This document shows, piece after piece, positions 61,254-64,000 of a DNA stretch of 64,000 nucleotides (position 1 is the stretch's first letter; every line of letters begins with the position of its first letter). A model generated the notes under the pieces. It was not told the DNA's origin. It worked only from the letters and a program-made list of their open reading frames with translations, and ran no database searches. Source of the stretch: Curtobacterium aurantiacum (GTDB taxonomy: Bacteria; Actinomycetota; Actinomycetes; Actinomycetales; Microbacteriaceae); contig NZ_JAHEWN010000005.1 of assembly GCF_018598555.1 (NCBI RefSeq), positions 124,001 to 188,000 on the forward strand, written 5' to 3'. Made by a program: the position numbers and the translations under genes.

Positions 61254-62656
61254 TGAGTTGGTCGGTTCGTAAGGAGGTCCGCTACTGGGCTGACGCGTTC
61301 GAGGGGTTCGCCCGACGCTTCCGGCGGGTGCTGATCGGACTGATGATCCTCACCCTCGTGGATCTCTTGACCACCTGGTTGCCACTTGTGTGGTGGCTCA
61401 ACGGCTTCGTGGCATTGATCTTCGTGCTTCGCCGTCTGCGGGTGTGGGGCAACATCGACGAAGCCCTCCACCGAGCGCAGCAGCGCTCGATCTCCCGGCA
61501 CATCGGGGCCGCCTGGCCAGCTCTTGCGCAGACGCTCCGGTTCGAGGCGCATGGTCCGAGTGGATCGCGCATCGCGGCCGGTGTCGGATCACCGAGCTGG
61601 GACGCAGACGTATGTCTTGTACCGCTGTACCTCCCGAGCGGTCTCACTTCTGGGGACGTCGGAGCTCACCCGGACCGAATCGCGGCAGCATTCGGGGCGC
61701 GTCGCGCCACCTTGTCCGGGACCCGGATCGATCAGCTCGAACTTCGCCTGTACTACGCCGACCCTCTTGCCGAACCGTTCGTACTTGCTCCAAGCGATGA
61801 CTGGGACGGACGAGCGGTCACGATGGGCCGGACTGAAGAGGGCGACGATTGGAGGCTCCGTCTCGGCCCACACACGCTGGTTGCTGGCGCCTCGGGAAGC
61901 GGCAAAGCGTCGATCGTCTGGGCGCTCCTCTTGGGGCTCGCCGGCGCAGTCCGATCCGGGATGGTCGAAGTGTGGGGCGTCGACCTCAAGGGCGGCATGG
62001 AGCTTGGGATGGGTAGGCCTCTCCTGACTCGCTTCGCGAACGACTCGGTGCACGCGGTGACCATGCTCGAGGAAGCCGTCGCTCAGATGCAGGCACGGGC
62101 TCGCGACCTCGCCGGGACGACTCGGCAGCACGAGGCTTCCATTGAGGCTCCTCTCGTGATCGTCCTGATCGACGAACTCGCTGCTCTCACGGCGTACGAA
62201 TCAGACCGGGACCTGCAGCGCCGGGCTAACGCCGGCATCGCAACGCTGGCGTCACAAGGGCGTGCTGTCGGCTTCGTGGTGATCGCGTGCCTGCAGGATC
62301 CAAGCAAGGAGACGCTGCCCGCGCGGGGGCTCTTCACCCAGACGATCGGGCTTCGTCTCCGCGACCGGACCGAGACGTCGATGGTGCTCGGCGACGGCTC
62401 TGTCGCTGCTGGTGCGCTCTGCCACGAGATCCCGATCGGCGCGCCCGGCACCGCCTACGTCCTGTCCGACGAGCTTGCGACACCGCAGCGGGTGCGGGCT
62501 GGGTACGCGGACGATGCCCTGATCACGCACACGGCACGAGCCTTCGCAGCGCCGCGCTTCAAGCCGGTGGTCGTACCTGAGACACAAAGTGCACGTGAGC
62601 CCGCCCGTCCGCGACGTCGGACGCGGAGCGCTGCTCAATCGAAGGAGGAGTCATGA
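61253..62656 (+). CDS. FtsK/SpoIIIE-domain DNA translocase (TraSA/TraB-like)
   Basis: A 467-residue protein. Two N-terminal helices (about residues 30-60) anchor it in the membrane. The ATPase domain has Walker A GASGSGKAS with Lys218, the VWGVDLKGGMELGMG block and the Walker B VIVLIDELAALT, then FVVIACLQDPSKETLP. Such proteins move double-stranded plasmid DNA between mycelia or cells in actinobacterial conjugation. The residue after the P-loop Lys is Ala rather than Ser/Thr, a known variation in this group. It is coupled to neighbours by overlaps. Confidence 0.9.
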   Translation: MSWSVRKEVRYWADAFEGFARRFRRVLIGLMILTLVDLLTTWLPLVWWLNGFVALIFVLRRLRVWGNIDEALHRAQQRSISRHIGAAWPALAQTLRFEAHGPSGSRIAAGVGSPSWDADVCLVPLYLPSGLTSGDVGAHPDRIAAAFGARRATLSGTRIDQLELRLYYADPLAEPFVLAPSDDWDGRAVTMGRTEEGDDWRLRLGPHTLVAGASGSGKASIVWALLLGLAGAVRSGMVEVWGVDLKGGMELGMGRPLLTRFANDSVHAVTMLEEAVAQMQARARDLAGTTRQHEASIEAPLVIVLIDELAALTAYESDRDLQRRANAGIATLASQGRAVGFVVIACLQDPSKETLPARGLFTQTIGLRLRDRTETSMVLGDGSVAAGALCHEIPIGAPGTAYVLSDELATPQRVRAGYADDALITHTARAFAAPRFKPVVVPETQSAREPARPRRRTRSAAQSKEES

Positions 62657-63060
62657 AGAACATCGCACGATCCGCACTGGTCATCGTCGTCGCTGGGGTG
62701 CTCATCGCCGGCGGCGCGATCCTCGGTCACTTCACCGCAGCGGAACACGCTTCAGCCGCGGCCGAGGCAAGATCCTCGATGTGCAACCTGCGGATCTCGT
62801 GGGACACGACGAACGGTGTAGAGCACGCGATCTACGTCGCGCCAGATCTTTCAGACCGTTCACTCGTCCAGCGGTACGGCCACATCGCGAACCAGTCGTG
62901 CACTGACGCGCAGCTCACCGACTGGATCAATCAACGACGCAAGGAGCACGCCGCGGTCGACGTCTGCCGTCCAGTGTTGCGCACAGACGATGTGACTGGG
63001 TACGTGTACCCGATCGGATGCGCGGTCCCCGAACTGGTGGTGTCTGATGGGCCTCGCTGA
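62653..63060 (+). CDS. Small exported or membrane-anchored protein of the transfer operon
   Basis: A 135-residue protein with one N-terminal helix (ALVIVVAGVLIAGGAILGHFTA) and an external domain holding four cysteines (C44, C83, C104, C123). No domain is recognised. It overlaps the translocase stop (ATG at 62653) and the rep start, so it is co-translated with both. In pSAM2-like elements small Spd proteins of this type help plasmid spread, but that assignment is positional only. Confidence 0.7.
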   Translation: MKNIARSALVIVVAGVLIAGGAILGHFTAAEHASAAAEARSSMCNLRISWDTTNGVEHAIYVAPDLSDRSLVQRYGHIANQSCTDAQLTDWINQRRKEHAAVDVCRPVLRTDDVTGYVYPIGCAVPELVVSDGPR

Positions 63061-64000
63061 GTCAGTCGCGCGCCGTCTCCGTAGTCCGGAGTTCGACCGT
63101 TGGATGCGGGGTGCCGCCCGAGTGGGCTTCTGCACGAACCCGGTTCGGCTGGTCGGAGCATCCACGACCTTCGGATCTGAGACGGGGGAGGAGCGCGCCA
63201 GGTTCTCGTCTGCCGACCAGCCGGACCACGTCCTCTTCACTCGCTGCGGCAACCGCCGCGCGCAACGCTGCGCCTCGTGCAGCCACGAGTACAAGGGCGA
63301 CACCTGGCACATGATCATGGCTGGCGCAGCCGGCGGTATGAAGGGCGTTCCCAACTCAGTCGCGGCCCACCCAATGGTGTTCCTCACACTGACCGCTCCT
63401 TCGTTCGGAGCCGTACACGGCGCGGCCTGCGCTCGGGCCAAACCCTGCAGACACGGTCGTCGACCGGAATGCGGGACCGGACACGCAGGAGGCGGTCCCG
63501 AGCTCGGCGATGCGATCTGCCCAGACTGCTACGACTACGAGGGCCACGTCGTGTGGCAGTACTTCGCGTCCGAGCTGTGGAGGCGATTCACCATCCAACT
63601 TCGTAGGGAGCTCGCCAGAGTCCTTGGCATGAGTCAGCGAGAGGCTTCCACTCTCGTTCGACCACAGTTCGCGAAAGTGGCGGAGTTCCAGAAGCGGGGC
63701 GCCGTCCACTTCCACGCGATCGTCCGACTCGACGGTGTCGACACCGATGATGCTTTCCCAGCGCCTGATGATCGCATGACGACCGCTCACCTGACGCAAG
63801 CGATCCGCCAGGCTGCGCGTGCGGTGCGGTATCAACCGCCCAGCCTTCCCTCTGGACGCTTCCCGAACGTGCTCCGTTGAGGTCGGCAGATCGACGTGAC
63901 GCCGATCGTTCGAAGCGAGGGTCTCGATGGACGGCTGTCGGATCGTGCGGTCGCCGCCTACATCGCCAAGTACGCGACCAAGGCGACGGAGGACTTGGAT
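63047..64000 (+). pseudogene. RepSA-like HUH replication initiator, interrupted by an in-frame TGA (and cut by the window end)
   Basis: The reading frame starts with ATG at 63047. It has a zinc-like cluster (CGNRRAQRCASC near residue 67; CPDCYDYEG near 163) and the HUH motif HFH at 221-223 in GAVHFHAIVRLDG. At codon 278 (63878-63880) TGA stands where relatives have TGG: VLR-stop-GRQIDVTPI. The same frame then continues without interruption to the edge with IVRSEGLDGRLSDRAVAAYIAKYATKATEDLD. Y305 and Y309 in YIAKYATK would be the catalytic tyrosine motif. A protein ending at 277 would lack it, so the gene is a pseudogene unless the TGA is read through. Confidence 0.82.

Larger units (their letters stand above)
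55300..64000. mobile_element. Partial actinomycete integrative and conjugative element (AICE) carrying a restriction-modification pair
   Basis: The region is AT-richer with different codon use from about 55.7 to 60.1 kb. It then carries the AICE replication/transfer core: Pra-like activator, FtsK/TraSA-like translocase, small membrane protein and RepSA-like initiator. In pSAM2-type elements xis and int lie near rep, so they would be beyond the right edge, with attR near a tRNA gene. The left boundary is approximate, and the R-M genes may be cargo or an older insertion. Confidence 0.65.

Overview
The window is high-GC DNA from an actinobacterium, most likely Microbacteriaceae. Curtobacterium or a close relative fits best, but this is an inference from gene content, GTG starts and TGATG/GTGA start-stop overlaps, not from a search. 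No rRNA, tRNA or CRISPR array was recognised. About 55 kb is ordinary chromosome; the last roughly 8.5 kb looks like part of an actinomycete integrative and conjugative element (AICE).

Layout. 0-5 kb: start of a nucleobase permease, an M13 metallopeptidase, a serine-hydrolase homologue that appears to lack its catalytic motifs, and a large LuxR-type regulator. 5-11.4 kb: envelope genes (DUF11-repeat surface protein with its sortase, Tat-exported SGNH hydrolase, lipoprotein, small acidic IPGE-repeat protein). 11.4-23.1 kb: the complete coproporphyrin-dependent haem pathway, with hemA on the minus strand, then hemE-hemG, three small membrane-stress-type genes, and the tightly overlapping run hemQ-hemH-hemC-hemD-hemB-hemL. 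Together these convert glutamyl-tRNA to haem b. 23.1-36.3 kb: mixed functions, including an ABC ATPase with two GntR-type regulators, an MDR oxidoreductase, pfkA, a DNA glycosylase, a sugar MFS porter, a secreted protein behind a Zur/Fur-like palindrome, a TmrB-like kinase and TerC. 36.3-39.3 kb: a lactococcin-972-type bacteriocin with its dedicated ABC transporter. 39.4-55.2 kb: YceI with an ECF sigma/anti-sigma pair, MarR, putA, redox enzymes, and an Lrp regulator divergent from a DDAH-rocD pair. DDAH, RocD and PutA would form a route from guanidino compounds to glutamate.

From about 55.3 kb base composition drops and codon use changes. A type III-like restriction-modification pair is followed by AICE core genes: a Pra-like activator, an FtsK/TraSA-like translocase, a small membrane protein and a RepSA-like HUH replication initiator. 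The initiator carries an in-frame TGA before its catalytic tyrosine motif. Integrase and excisionase are presumably beyond the right edge.

Non-coding features stand out. There are two 99-bp direct repeats (27.8-28.0 kb), two 72-bp palindromic elements flanking rocD and an aldo/keto reductase gene, a 44-bp perfect palindrome (11.4 kb), several long hairpin terminators and three operator-like palindromes. The hemD reading frame begins upstream of any canonical start codon.
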